From assembly GCF_004363725.1 (NCBI RefSeq), contig NZ_SNZF01000022.1, forward strand, positions 16,722-80,721: DNA of 64,000 bases, given 5' to 3'. Under the pieces are notes generated by a model. It saw only the letters and a list, made by a program, of their open reading frames with translations. It did no database searches and was not told where the DNA came from. Position numbers and translations under genes: made by a program. Below are positions 43,054-52,561 of the stretch, piece by piece. Source of the DNA: Aquamicrobium defluvii. GTDB taxonomy: Bacteria; Pseudomonadota; Alphaproteobacteria; Rhizobiales; Rhizobiaceae. Positions within the stretch are counted from its first letter, which is position 1. Each line of letters begins with the position of its first letter.

Positions 43054-44630
43054 TGTCCGGCCATCTTCTTCGATTGCACGTAAAGCAGCCATGTCAGAGG
43101 CAGCGACGCCGCCACCATGATCAGCGCATAGGGCGCGGCGGCCGCATAGTCGATCTCGCCGCTATAGGCCCAGAAGGCCAGCGCCAGCGTGCGGGTGCCG
43201 CCCGGCGCCAGCATCTGGGTGGCGGTCAGCTCGTTGAGGATGCCGAGCGCCACCAGCGCCATGCCGGCTGTGGCACCCGGCGCGGAGAGCCGGATGGTGG
43301 TTGACCACAAGGCGTTCAGCGGGCGGCGGCCGAGATTCATTGCCGCCTGCTCCAGTTCCACCGGGGCCTGTGCGATGGAGGCACGCAGGCTGACGATGGC
43401 GCGCGGCAGGAACATCAGCATATAGGCGACGAGGATGGTGGCGAGCGTCTGGTAGAGCGGCAGCAGATAGCGAACGGTGAGCGTGACCAGCGCCAGCGCC
43501 ACGACCACGCCCGGCAATGCGCCGACCATGTAGTTGCAGCCTTCGAGGATGCGTTGCAGGCGGCCTGGCGCGCGGATCGACAGCCATGCCATGGGAATGG
43601 CGGCGAGCGTGGCGAGCAGCGCGCCGCCCAGCGCCAGCACGGCGGTGTGGCCGAGCGCTGCACCTATCTCGTCCATGCGCCAGACCTGCCAGCCGCCGGC
43701 CCAGAGCCAGCGGGCGACGGTATAGAAGGGCACGCCCAGCGAAAGAGCCGCAACCAGTGCGAACAGGAGCAGGCAGGGCAGGGTGGCGCGGCCGAGCCTT
43801 GCCTTCACCGGATGACGCGCCACCCCAGAACCGACGCGCGCATAGCGCTCGTCGCCACGCGCCAGCATTTCCAGCGCCAGCAGCGCGAAACAGCAGGCGA
43901 TCAGCACGCCAGCCAGCATATTGGCGGCAGGGCCGTTGAAGGTGGACTGGAACTGGTCGACGATTGCGGTGGTGAAGGTGTCGAAACGCACGAAGACGAA
44001 GAGGCCGTATTCGGCCAGCAGGTGCAGCCCGACCAGCAGCGCGCCGCCGCACAGCGCCAGCCTCAGCTGAGGCAGCACGACGCGGAAGAACACGCTCCAC
44101 GGGCCGTGGCCCAGCGCGGCGGCGGCATCCTCCAGCGCGGGGTCCAGCCGGCGCAACGCCGCCGAAACCGGCAGATAGAGGAAAGGGAAATAGGCCAGCA
44201 CCGACACCAGCACGCCGGCTCCCAGTCCGTTGAGGCCGGGCACGATGCTGACCCATGCATAGGAATGGATGAAGGCGGGCACCGCCAGCGGCGCGACACA
44301 CAGCCACGCCCAAATACGCGCACCGGGCAGGTCGGTGCGCCCGGTCAGCCATGCCAGCGCCACCGAAAGCACCGCGCAGGCGGGCACGGCCAGAAATTCG
44401 AGCAGCATCGTGTTGACCAGAAGCTCGCCGACGCGCGGGCGGAAGACAAGGGCGGTGGCGGTTTCCCAGCCGATCTGCACCGTAACCCACAGGATGAAGC
44501 CCAGCGGAATGAGCGCCAGCAGCGTCACCAGAACGGCGGCGAGCCCGATCCATGACAGGCGCAAGGGTGCCCTTGGCCGCCCGCCCGGAGCCGGTGCGGC
44601 AATCGGGATGCTGTCAGCCGACGCCTGCAT
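43050..44630 (-). CDS. fbpB: Ferric iron ABC transporter permease FbpB
   Basis: 526 residues with about twelve membrane helices in two homologous halves. Each half has an EAA-like loop: [24 protein letters not shown] in the first and [23 protein letters not shown] in the second. The fused double permease is typical of the Fbp/Afu/Sfu ferric importers. It overlaps fbpC by four bases and follows fbpA by six. Confidence 0.88.
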   Translation of the reverse strand: MQASADSIPIAAPAPGGRPRAPLRLSWIGLAAVLVTLLALIPLGFILWVTVQIGWETATALVFRPRVGELLVNTMLLEFLAVPACAVLSVALAWLTGRTDLPGARIWAWLCVAPLAVPAFIHSYAWVSIVPGLNGLGAGVLVSVLAYFPFLYLPVSAALRRLDPALEDAAAALGHGPWSVFFRVVLPQLRLALCGGALLVGLHLLAEYGLFVFVRFDTFTTAIVDQFQSTFNGPAANMLAGVLIACCFALLALEMLARGDERYARVGSGVARHPVKARLGRATLPCLLLFALVAALSLGVPFYTVARWLWAGGWQVWRMDEIGAALGHTAVLALGGALLATLAAIPMAWLSIRAPGRLQRILEGCNYMVGALPGVVVALALVTLTVRYLLPLYQTLATILVAYMLMFLPRAIVSLRASIAQAPVELEQAAMNLGRRPLNALWSTTIRLSAPGATAGMALVALGILNELTATQMLAPGGTRTLALAFWAYSGEIDYAAAAPYALIMVAASLPLTWLLYVQSKKMAGQ

Positions 44631-44636
44631 GGGTTT

Positions 44637-45641
44637 TTACAGAAGGCCCGCGTCGGTCATCAGGTCGGTCACCTTGCGGGAGTTCAGCGTCTGCGGGTCG
44701 ATCCTGGGGGCCTGAAGATCTGCGAGTGGCACCAGGGCGGCGTTGGAAGCCTCGCCCTTGCCGACCGTGTATTCGTAGGAGGTGCCGTCGCGCAGCATCT
44801 TTTGGCCGGCCTTGCCGACAATCCATTTCAGGAACGCCTGCGCTTCCTGCGGGTGCTTGCTGGAAGCGAGCACGCCGCCGCCGGAAATGGATACGAAAGC
44901 GCCGGGGTCGCCGTTGCGGAAATAGTGCAGTTCGACCTCGCTGCTGTTCTCGGCCGTGCGGGCGCGGTCTGCGAACCAGTAGTAGTGATAGATGATGCCG
45001 CCGTCGATCTCGCCGGTGTTCACCGCCTTGAGCACGGTGTTGTTGCCGCGATAGGCCTTGAAGCCGGCCTTCATCGCCTTGAGCCAGTCACTGGTGACTT
45101 CTTCGCCCTTCAGCTGCAAGAGGGCGCTGACGATGGCCTGGAAATCCGGCCCGGAAGGCGATGCGCCCCAGCGGCCTTTCCATTGCGGATCGGCCAGATC
45201 GAGCAGCGATTTCGGCAACTGGTCCTCCGTCAGCTTCGCCTTGTTGTAAGCGAAGACGGTGCTGCGCGCGGCGATGCCGATCCACTGGCCGCCGGAGGGG
45301 CGATATTGCTCCTCGACCAGCGCCAGCGTGTCGGCATCGACCTGTGCGAACAGGCCGGCCTGTTCCACCTGCGTCATGGCCGGCGAGTTCTCGGTCAGGA
45401 ACACGTCGGCAGGCGAAGCCTTGCCCTCGGCCACGATCTGGTTGGAGAACTCGCTGTCCGAGCCGTTGCGCAGCGTCACCCCGATGCCGGTGTCGCGGGT
45501 GAAACCGGCAGCCCATTCCTTCGCAAGACTTTCGTGCTGGGCGTTGTAGACGACGATTTCCTTCTCCTGCGCCATGACGGGCGCGGTAAGAAGCATCGCG
45601 GCGAGCGCGCAAAGAACGGGGGCGGAAATGATGGACTTCAT
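44637..45641 (-). CDS. fbpA: Ferric iron ABC transporter substrate-binding protein FbpA
   Basis: 334 residues. A signal peptide (VLCALAAMLLTAPVMA) is followed by EKEIVVYNAQHESLAKEW, characteristic of transferrin-like periplasmic iron binders. The Tyr ligands are probably in GGIIYHYYWFADRA. It captures ferric iron for FbpBC. A RirA-like TGA-N9-TCA site is 53 bases upstream, consistent with iron control. Confidence 0.88.
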   Translation of the reverse strand: MKSIISAPVLCALAAMLLTAPVMAQEKEIVVYNAQHESLAKEWAAGFTRDTGIGVTLRNGSDSEFSNQIVAEGKASPADVFLTENSPAMTQVEQAGLFAQVDADTLALVEEQYRPSGGQWIGIAARSTVFAYNKAKLTEDQLPKSLLDLADPQWKGRWGASPSGPDFQAIVSALLQLKGEEVTSDWLKAMKAGFKAYRGNNTVLKAVNTGEIDGGIIYHYYWFADRARTAENSSEVELHYFRNGDPGAFVSISGGGVLASSKHPQEAQAFLKWIVGKAGQKMLRDGTSYEYTVGKGEASNAALVPLADLQAPRIDPQTLNSRKVTDLMTDAGLL

Positions 45642-45693
45642 GGATGGCCTCTCAAGCGGAGCTTTGCCCGACGAACCGCCGAAAGCTCATACA

Positions 45694-45708
45694 TGATCCT
45701 AGCAGTCA
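45694..45708. promoter_or_regulatory. Candidate iron-responsive operator (RirA type, TGA-N9-TCA)
   Basis: TGATCCTAGCAGTCA has exactly nine bases between TGA and TCA, the published rhizobial IRO motif. It is 53 bases upstream of fbpA and 125 bases upstream of the divergent dehydrogenase gene. Confidence 0.42.
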
Positions 45709-45832
45709 ACATTCAAGCCGCAAAGAAGTCTCGACACATCGCTTTTTGACGCAGCCGGGCTGGTCTTGGGCGCGGCGTCGATTATATTGCGCTGCAACAT
45801 TCTCCGTCACGGCACAGGCAAGGGGACCCGTC

Positions 45833-46615
45833 ATGAGCGCCAAGCGGACTGCAATCGTCACCGGTTCGACCTCCGGAATAGGGCTCGCCATCGCCCGCGG
45901 GCTGGCAGCAGAGGGATGCAACGTCGTCGTCAATTCCTTCTCAGACAGGCCGGAGGATCACGAAGCGGCGGCGGCGATCGCCCGCGATCACAAGGTCGAC
46001 GCGGCCTACATCAAGGCCGACATGTCGAAGCCGTCCGAATGCCGCGATCTGGTGGCCAGGGCCGCCGAGCGCTTCGGCACGGTCGATATCCTCGTCAACA
46101 ATGCGGGCATCCAGCATGTCGCGCCGGTCGAGGAATTCCCTATCGAGAAGTGGGACGCGATCATTGCCATCAACCTGTCGTCCGCCTTCCACACCATTGC
46201 GGCCGCGATCCCGCTGATGAAGCGGCAGGGCGGAGGCCGCATCGTCAACGTCGCTTCGGCGCACGGGCTCGTCGCCTCGCCGTTCAAGTCGGCCTATGTG
46301 TCGGCCAAGCACGGCATCATGGGCCTGACCAAGACGGTGGCGCTGGAAGTGGCGCGGGAACACATCACCTGCAACGCCGTCTGCCCCGGCTATGTGCTTA
46401 CCCCGCTGGTCGAGGCGCAGATTCCCGATCAGATGAGGGCGCACAACATGGATCGCGACACGGTGGTGCGCGAGGTGATGCTTGAAAAGCAGCCGACCAA
46501 GGAATTCGTCACGGTCGAGCAGGTGGCGGCAGCGGTGGTGTTCCTCTGTTCGGAGGCGGCCGCCCAGATCAACGGCACCCACATCTCCGTCGATGGCGGC
46601 TGGGTGGCGCAGTAG
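45833..46615 (+). CDS. bdhA: 3-hydroxybutyrate dehydrogenase
   Basis: 260 residues of the short-chain dehydrogenase family. NAD-binding TGSTSGIGLAIA, NNAGIQH, and the catalytic Ser/Tyr/Lys in VASAHGLVASPFKSAYVSAKHG (the Tyr and Lys in YVSAK) are intact. The SSAFHTIAAAIPLM and CPGYVLTPLVEAQIPDQ stretches match D-beta-hydroxybutyrate dehydrogenases. It oxidises 3-hydroxybutyrate to acetoacetate in polyhydroxybutyrate breakdown. The patatin gene follows by 44 bases and is probably co-transcribed. Confidence 0.92.
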   Translation: MSAKRTAIVTGSTSGIGLAIARGLAAEGCNVVVNSFSDRPEDHEAAAAIARDHKVDAAYIKADMSKPSECRDLVARAAERFGTVDILVNNAGIQHVAPVEEFPIEKWDAIIAINLSSAFHTIAAAIPLMKRQGGGRIVNVASAHGLVASPFKSAYVSAKHGIMGLTKTVALEVAREHITCNAVCPGYVLTPLVEAQIPDQMRAHNMDRDTVVREVMLEKQPTKEFVTVEQVAAAVVFLCSEAAAQINGTHISVDGGWVAQ

Positions 46616-46659
46616 GAACACCCGGCCCCTGCAATTTCACAGCTTCGGAAGGACCGTGC

Positions 46660-47793
46660 ATGCCGGCCAACGGTGGAACTGTGCAGCGCAAGAAGATCAA
46701 CATCGCCCTGCAAGGCGGCGGCTCGCACGGTGCCTTCACGTGGGGTGTGCTGGATCGCCTGCTGGAAGACGGGCGGCTCGACATCGTCGCCGTTTCCGGT
46801 ACCAGCGCGGGAGCGATGAACGCGGTGGCGCTGGCCGACGGTTTCGTGCGTGGCGGCGCGGAAGGGGCGCGCGCCAAGCTCGCGGAGTTCTGGCGCGCGG
46901 TGGCGCGAAAAGGCCGCTTCAGTCCTGTGCAGCGCACGCCATGGGACGTGGTGTGGGGCAACTGGTCGATCGAGAACTCGCCGGGTTATATCTGGTTCGA
47001 CACCATGTCGCGCGTGGTGTCGCCCTACCTGGCCAATCCGCTCGGCCTCAACCCGCTGCGCGACGTCATCGAAACCGAGATCGACTTCGACAATGTGCGC
47101 TCCTGCAAGGCGATGCAGGTGTTCGTCTCCGCCACCAATGTCGAGACCGGTCAGATCCGTGTTTTCTCCGACGGCGAGATCGGTCCCGACAGCGTGATGG
47201 CCTCGGCCTGCCTGCCGCAGCTTTTCCGGGCCGTGGAAATCGACGGCGTGCCTTACTGGGATGGAGGTTATGGCGGCAATCCGGCGCTTTTCCCCTTCTT
47301 CAAGGCGACGGAGACCGAGGACGTGCTGCTTGTGCAGATCAATCCGGTCCAGCGCGAGGGTGTGCCGACCAGCGCAAGCGAAATCCAGAACCGCATGGAC
47401 GAGATCGCCTTCAACGCTGCGCTGCTGCGCGAATTCCGCGCGATTGCCTTCGTCAAGGAACTGATCGCGGCCGGCCGCCTGCCGCATGGCGAATATCGCG
47501 ACATCCGCATGCACCGCATCGATGGCGACGAGGCGTTCAAGGGCCTGTCGGCATCCTCCAAGATCAATGCCGAGTGGGCTTTCCTCGAATATCTGCGCGA
47601 TCTCGGGCGCGATGCGGCGAGCGACTGGCTGGAAGCACATTTCGATGCAGTGGGCGAGCGGCCGACGCTCGATCTCTCGGGCGAGTTCGAGGACGGAATG
47701 CGGCCGCAGCCGGCTATGACCCCGGGCAGCCGCGTGAGCCGGTTTCTCGCCACGCGCAAGCGCCCGCCGGGCGCAACGCGCATGAAGAACTGA
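46660..47793 (+). CDS. Patatin-like phospholipase family protein
   Basis: 377 residues. The patatin core is at the N terminus: oxyanion loop GGGSHGAFTWG, nucleophile Ser in GTSAGAMNA, and DGGYGGN with the catalytic Asp near the middle. It should hydrolyse ester bonds in lipids. Its neighbour bdhA suggests that it may act on polyhydroxybutyrate or granule lipids, which is inference only. The start ATG at 46660 follows bdhA closely. Confidence 0.88.
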   Translation: MPANGGTVQRKKINIALQGGGSHGAFTWGVLDRLLEDGRLDIVAVSGTSAGAMNAVALADGFVRGGAEGARAKLAEFWRAVARKGRFSPVQRTPWDVVWGNWSIENSPGYIWFDTMSRVVSPYLANPLGLNPLRDVIETEIDFDNVRSCKAMQVFVSATNVETGQIRVFSDGEIGPDSVMASACLPQLFRAVEIDGVPYWDGGYGGNPALFPFFKATETEDVLLVQINPVQREGVPTSASEIQNRMDEIAFNAALLREFRAIAFVKELIAAGRLPHGEYRDIRMHRIDGDEAFKGLSASSKINAEWAFLEYLRDLGRDAASDWLEAHFDAVGERPTLDLSGEFEDGMRPQPAMTPGSRVSRFLATRKRPPGATRMKN

Positions 47794-47827
47794 AACCTTG
47801 TCCGGCCTGGGGCGGATGCAGAACCGA

Positions 47828-48607
47828 TCAGTCCGGCGCCGCCAGATCGAGCGGATGAACGATCGGAGCGCCGTCGACCTCGCCGAAAAAGGCTTCGACG
47901 CCGTAGATGGCGCGCAGGTTTGCGGGGGTGAGCACGCCCGAAGGCGGCCCGTCGGCAACGATGCGGCCCTTGTCGAGCAGGATCAGGCGCGAGCACCAGC
48001 GTGCCGCCAGTCCCAGGTCGTGCAGCGAGGCCACCACGCTGCGGCCATCCGCCGCCAGTGAATCGAACAGCCGCATCAGCGCGATCTGGTGGGCAGGGTC
48101 GAGGCCGGCCGTGGGTTCGTCGGCCAGCAGCAGCGGCGTGTCCTGCGCCAGCGCGCGCGCCGCCAGCACACGGGCCTTCTCGCCGCCGGACAGTTCGGTC
48201 GCGATGCGGTGGCGAAACGCCTCGACATCCATGCGCCGCATGGCGGCATCGACAATGGCGCGGTCCCGTTCGGTCAGCGCCGCGAAGCCCGGCCGATGCG
48301 GCGAGCGGCCGAGCGCCACCACCATCTCCACCGGCACGGCCCAGGCGATCTCGCGCTCCTGCGCCAGATAGGCGACGCAGGCGGCGCGCTCGCGCGCGCT
48401 CATGGCCGTGGAATCGGTGCCGCAGAGGCGCACCTGCCCTTGCGCAGGCAAAAGATGGAGCGCCGAGCGCAGCAGCGTGGATTTGCCGGCGCCGTTGGGG
48501 CCGATGAGGCCGACGAATTCGCCCGGCCCGACGGCAAGGTCCAGCCCGTGCAGCACCGGCCTGCGCCCGAGTTCCACGGAAAGATTTTCGACCGAAAGCA
48601 GCGTCAC
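47828..48607 (-). CDS. btuD: Vitamin B12 ABC transporter ATP-binding protein BtuD
   Basis: 259 residues from a GTG that overlaps the btuC stop (GTGA). Walker A is GPNGAGKST, the signature is LSGGEKARVLAARAL and Walker B is LLLADEPTAGLD. This is the FecE/BtuD/HmuV branch. The riboswitch and btuB in the same operon point to cobamide rather than heme or siderophore. The long open frame continuing upstream to 49672 is not part of this gene. Confidence 0.85.
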   Translation of the reverse strand: MTLLSVENLSVELGRRPVLHGLDLAVGPGEFVGLIGPNGAGKSTLLRSALHLLPAQGQVRLCGTDSTAMSARERAACVAYLAQEREIAWAVPVEMVVALGRSPHRPGFAALTERDRAIVDAAMRRMDVEAFRHRIATELSGGEKARVLAARALAQDTPLLLADEPTAGLDPAHQIALMRLFDSLAADGRSVVASLHDLGLAARWCSRLILLDKGRIVADGPPSGVLTPANLRAIYGVEAFFGEVDGAPIVHPLDLAAPD

Positions 48608-49605
48608 AGCAGGCTCCTGCGGGTGCGGAAGACCAGCCACAGGAAGAAGGGCGCGCCGACGATGGCCGTCAGCACACCCAGCTTCAGATCGCGCTCGGGG
48701 GCGACGATGCGCACAAGGATGTCGGCGGCGAGCACCATGCAGGCGCCACCGAGGGCGCTGGCCGGCAGCAGGCGCGACGGTCGCGCGCCGACAAGCGGGC
48801 GCAGGATGTGCGGCACCACCAGCCCGACGAAGCCGATGGCGCCGGCCACCGCCGTCGCCGCGCCGACGCCGGCGGCGGTGCCGAACACGGCGAGGAACTG
48901 CACCTTGCGCAATCCTATGCCCATCGATGCGGCGGTTTCGGAACCGAGGGTCAGCGCATCGAGAGCGCGGCCGAGCGAACCCAGCATCGCCCAGCCGATC
49001 AGCATGAAAGGCGCGGCCAGCCACACATGGACCATGGAGCGATCGGTGAGCGAGCCCAGCATCCAGAACATGATCTCGACCGCCGCGAAAGGATTGGGCG
49101 ACAGGTTGAGCGCCAGTGAGGTCATGGCGCCGGCGAAGCTGGAGATGGCGATGCCGGCGAGGATGACGAGGAGCGCGCCGCCGCGCGCGCCGGCAATCGC
49201 CTGCACGACCAGCACGGCGGCGACCGCGCCGGCGAGGGCGGCGAGCGGCAGGGCCAGCAGGAAGCTGGCCGACAGGCCGGTATAGATGGCGAGAACCGCG
49301 CCCAGCGACGCCGAGGCGCTGATGCCGAGCAGGCCGGGCTCGGCCAGCGGATTGCGCAGATAACCTTGCAGCACGGCACCGGAGAGCCCGAGCGTCGCGC
49401 CGATCATGAGGCCGAGCAGGGCGCGGGGCAATCTTATCTCGCGCATGATGAGGGCAACGCCATCGGCCTTGTCCGACAGCAGCGCCTTCATGCTGTGCGC
49501 GAACGCGATGCCGGCCGGTCCCGTTGTGAGCGACAGCAGGAACAGCGCCAGCGTGAGGATGGCAAGGAGGGCGATCAACAAAGTATAGTGCCGGTCGGCG
49601 CTCAT
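48604..49605 (-). CDS. btuC: Vitamin B12 ABC transporter permease BtuC (FecCD family)
   Basis: 333 residues with nine or ten hydrophobic segments. FecCD signatures: REIRLPRALLGLMIGATLGLSGAVLQG near the N terminus, with NPLAEPGLLGISASA, then GAIGFVGLVVPHILR near the C terminus. It forms the membrane channel. Stop and start overlaps of four bases with both neighbours show tight coupling. Confidence 0.87.
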   Translation of the reverse strand: MSADRHYTLLIALLAILTLALFLLSLTTGPAGIAFAHSMKALLSDKADGVALIMREIRLPRALLGLMIGATLGLSGAVLQGYLRNPLAEPGLLGISASASLGAVLAIYTGLSASFLLALPLAALAGAVAAVLVVQAIAGARGGALLVILAGIAISSFAGAMTSLALNLSPNPFAAVEIMFWMLGSLTDRSMVHVWLAAPFMLIGWAMLGSLGRALDALTLGSETAASMGIGLRKVQFLAVFGTAAGVGAATAVAGAIGFVGLVVPHILRPLVGARPSRLLPASALGGACMVLAADILVRIVAPERDLKLGVLTAIVGAPFFLWLVFRTRRSLL

Positions 49606-50453
49606 GGGCGCTCCTGCCTTGCGGCCGCGTCCTGCAACAGGAAGGCGGCATCGAGCGTGAAGGGCGCGCCACAGATCATCTTGGCGACCGGCAGGTCGAT
49701 GACTTCCTGCCTCGACAGCGCGCGGAAGGCGGGATGAACGAGATTCTCCTGCGCCAGCGCCGGTGCGCCATAATCGCTGCTGGAACGGCCGATCAGATCG
49801 GGCTTCGCCATGATGAGCTGTTCCAGCGGCAGGCGTGTCGAGCCGGTGATGCCGAGCCCTTCAGCGATGTTGACCAGTCCGGCCGCCTTGAAAATCTCGT
49901 TGGCCAGCGTGCCGCCGCCCGCTGTATAGCTGTTCGGCTCATAGAGCGCGATGGTGCGGCCGGAGTGCGGGCCAGCCTTCAGCCGGGCAAGCCCTTCGTC
50001 CAGTTGCGAAACGAGTTCGGCGGCCCGCTCCTGCCGGTGCAGAAGCTGGCCGATGCGCGCGATGTCGTCGCGTATGTCGGTGAAGGAACTGGCCGGCGCG
50101 AACTCCTCCACCCGCAAGCCGAGGCGGCGCAGCAGCCCGACTGTGGCGCGGGCGGAAAATGTGCCGGCAAGCACGAGGTCGGGTTGCATGAGGAAGATTT
50201 CCTCGGCCAGCGCGTGGTTGGCCTGGAATGCCTGTGCGTCCTCCGCCATCGCCGAGTTGCGCGGATCGGCGGCCAGCGCCGAAACCGAGTGAAGCTGCCC
50301 CTCACCGGCGATCAGCATGGCAAGCTGATCGGTGCAGACGTTCATGGAGACGACGCGGCGGGGGACGGGTTCGGCCGTTGCAGCTGCTGGTGCTGTTGCC
50401 GCCAGCCAACAGGCTGCAACGAAATACGGCCATCCTGTCCGCAAGGTTGTCAT
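49602..50453 (-). CDS. btuF: Vitamin B12 ABC transporter substrate-binding protein BtuF
   Basis: 283 residues. A signal peptide (AACWLAATAPAAATA) without lipobox cysteine indicates a free periplasmic protein. The core RRVVSMNVCTDQLAMLIAGEG and the later QPDLVLAGTFSAR belong to the FepB/BtuF-type helical-backbone binders. It captures cobamide after BtuB. It follows btuB by 35 bases. Confidence 0.85.
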   Translation of the reverse strand: MTTLRTGWPYFVAACWLAATAPAAATAEPVPRRVVSMNVCTDQLAMLIAGEGQLHSVSALAADPRNSAMAEDAQAFQANHALAEEIFLMQPDLVLAGTFSARATVGLLRRLGLRVEEFAPASSFTDIRDDIARIGQLLHRQERAAELVSQLDEGLARLKAGPHSGRTIALYEPNSYTAGGGTLANEIFKAAGLVNIAEGLGITGSTRLPLEQLIMAKPDLIGRSSSDYGAPALAQENLVHPAFRALSRQEVIDLPVAKMICGAPFTLDAAFLLQDAAARQERP

Positions 50454-50488
50454 TTGCCGTTTTTCGTCGCCGCAGACATCGCAATCGC

Positions 50489-52372
50489 CTAGAAGGAGCG
50501 GGTGAAGCTCAGGTCGAAGGTTCGGCCGGGTGCCCTATAACCGTAGACGGTCTCATACTGCTCATCGAAGATATTCTCTACCGAGAGTCTGAACCGGGAC
50601 CTGTCGTCAAGCGCATAGAGCGCCGTAAAATCTGCGGTCACGTAGTCCGGCAACCTGATTGCGTTGTCAGGATCTGAATAGCGGGATGCGCCGTAGAATA
50701 CCCGGCCTGTCATGCTCAGCTGTTCCGTGGGGCTGTAGGTCAGCTCCCCCGCGATCTTGAAGCGATCGCTGTTGGCGAGATACCTGCCCGTATCGCGGTT
50801 TTTCGGATCGCGGACATCGATGGAAACCTTGCCGTTCCACCTTTCATTGAAACGATGGGACAATTCGGCTTCGAAGCCGGTGACTTTGGCGTGGCCGGTG
50901 TTGACCGGCGTGTAGCTGGCATCGAGCGTGATCGCATCGGCCAGTCTCGTCTGGTAGAGGGCGAGGTCGATGCTTGTGGCGGCGGAAGCATGCCAGTTGA
51001 CGCCCACTTCATAGGAGCGCGATTTTTCGGGCTTGAGGTCCGGATTGGAGGGCGGTGGCCAGCCGGGAAATGCCGGGTAATAGAGATCATTGAAGGTGGG
51101 CGCGCGGAATCCTGTCGCAAAGGAGGAGCGGACGGTGAAACGGGGCAGGATCTCGTAGCTCGCGCCGATGTTGTAGGTGGTCTTCCCACCGAACTGGCTG
51201 TTGTGATCGTGGCGCACTCCGCTGTCCACGGTCAGCCCCTCATATTCGACAGAGTACTGGGCGAACGCAGCCGTCAGCGTACGTGCATCGACATCGTAGT
51301 CCGTGGTTCCGCTGACCCGCTCACGATAGGACTCGATGCCTCCCGTTATTGTATTTGAGGCTGCGCCTGTGTCGAATTCCTTCTGGGTCGAGACGAAAAT
51401 CCCGTACCGTTGCGTATTGAACCGGGAATCGCCTGCCTGCCCGTCCCGAAAGTTGGTCTGGTAATCCAGCCCGGAGGAAAGCTCCACCGTCGACGACCAG
51501 TCCTGCGTATGATCCATGCGCGCGCCGATCTTGCCCGCGAAGGTCGTCGTGTATTGCTCGTTGTCGTAAGGAAAACCGTTATCGTACTGGCTTGTGCCGC
51601 GTACCAACAGCAAATCCGCGTACAGCCGGCCCCCCGCCAGATCCTGTGACAGGGAAAGATTTGCCGATCCCTGCAAGAATCCGTCGTCGTCGGGTTCATG
51701 AACGCCTCCGGGGGCATATGGCCTGGCAAAATCATAGCCGCGCGTGCCGAGAATGCTTGCCCCGGCCGAGTAGCCAAGCCCGCTTGCAGTCTGCCCCCTT
51801 ATGTTCCCGGACGTGTATGCGCCCCATGGATGAAGGACGCCGACGGTGAGGTCAGCGCAACTGTCACGGCTGCCGTCACAGGCATCGCCATTGCGGGTGA
51901 CGATATTGATGACGCCGCCGATGGCGTCGGATCCGTACTGGGCCGAATGCGCGCCCCTGGCGATCTCGATGCGCTGGACAGAGCTCAACGGTATGTTGAA
52001 AACAGAGGTTTCTCCACTGGTTGCGGCGCCGATGCGCACGCCGTTGACCAATATCAGGGTCTGTGCCGCCTTGGTTCCCCGCAGCGCCACCCCGGCGCGC
52101 GCGCCCAATCCGCCATTGGCAGCGATGGATATTCCGGGATAGCCCTTGAGCAGCGAAGGCAGATCGAATGCCGCCGATTTCCTGATCTCCTCCTCCTCGA
52201 TCACGGTGACCGAAGATGTCGAGCGCTCCAGGGACGAGGCGCGCCGCAGCGGTGTCGTTACAACGATCGTATCCAGCCGGATGATTTCCCCGTCGTTTGC
52301 GGGCTCCTGCGCCCAGCCGGTGGCGCCCAGCGTGAGCGGGCAGACGGCTGCAGCCAGAATTGCTCTTCTCAT
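50489..52372 (-). CDS. btuB: TonB-dependent vitamin B12 receptor BtuB
   Basis: 627 residues. A signal peptide is followed by a TonB-box-like DTIVVTT (residues 34-40), a plug domain with RSTSSVTVIEEEEIRKS, DLPSLLKGYPGISI and AQYGSDAIGGVINIVTRNG, then a long beta barrel ending in the terminal Phe (FDLSFTRSF). The first gene of the operon and directly behind a cobalamin riboswitch, which supports B12 as the ligand. The start at 52372 has GGGGGATT as Shine-Dalgarno, part of a regulatory stem. Confidence 0.9.
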   Translation of the reverse strand: MRRAILAAAVCPLTLGATGWAQEPANDGEIIRLDTIVVTTPLRRASSLERSTSSVTVIEEEEIRKSAAFDLPSLLKGYPGISIAANGGLGARAGVALRGTKAAQTLILVNGVRIGAATSGETSVFNIPLSSVQRIEIARGAHSAQYGSDAIGGVINIVTRNGDACDGSRDSCADLTVGVLHPWGAYTSGNIRGQTASGLGYSAGASILGTRGYDFARPYAPGGVHEPDDDGFLQGSANLSLSQDLAGGRLYADLLLVRGTSQYDNGFPYDNEQYTTTFAGKIGARMDHTQDWSSTVELSSGLDYQTNFRDGQAGDSRFNTQRYGIFVSTQKEFDTGAASNTITGGIESYRERVSGTTDYDVDARTLTAAFAQYSVEYEGLTVDSGVRHDHNSQFGGKTTYNIGASYEILPRFTVRSSFATGFRAPTFNDLYYPAFPGWPPPSNPDLKPEKSRSYEVGVNWHASAATSIDLALYQTRLADAITLDASYTPVNTGHAKVTGFEAELSHRFNERWNGKVSIDVRDPKNRDTGRYLANSDRFKIAGELTYSPTEQLSMTGRVFYGASRYSDPDNAIRLPDYVTADFTALYALDDRSRFRLSVENIFDEQYETVYGYRAPGRTFDLSFTRSF

Positions 52373-52376
52373 GATA

Positions 52377-52447
52377 AATCCCCCGATACCGGGCAGCCTT
52401 CCATCCCGGCAAACTTCCAGTTCCACCGCTGGCCGGCAGGGGGGATT
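52377..52447 (-). promoter_or_regulatory. Shine-Dalgarno of btuB and complementary anti-Shine-Dalgarno
   Basis: On the minus strand GGGGGATT (52384-52377), the btuB Shine-Dalgarno, is exactly complementary to AATCCCCC (52447-52440), 55 bases upstream in the RNA. This would block ribosome binding when paired and is a plausible expression platform for the riboswitch. Confidence 0.5.
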
Positions 52448-52561
52448 GCATATTGCACTGTTCCACCCGGCAGCCATGAAGGCACGGCAACACGTTTCGT
52501 GTCACCGCTGCGGACGGCCGCGCCTGGTCCCGCCCCGGGAACAGGCATGGGTGACTGGAAC

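Noticed and set aside
47828..49672. A 614-codon open frame covering btuD and most of btuC
   Set aside because: Protein similarity starts only at the GTG at 48607; the rest overlaps the well-supported btuC frame.
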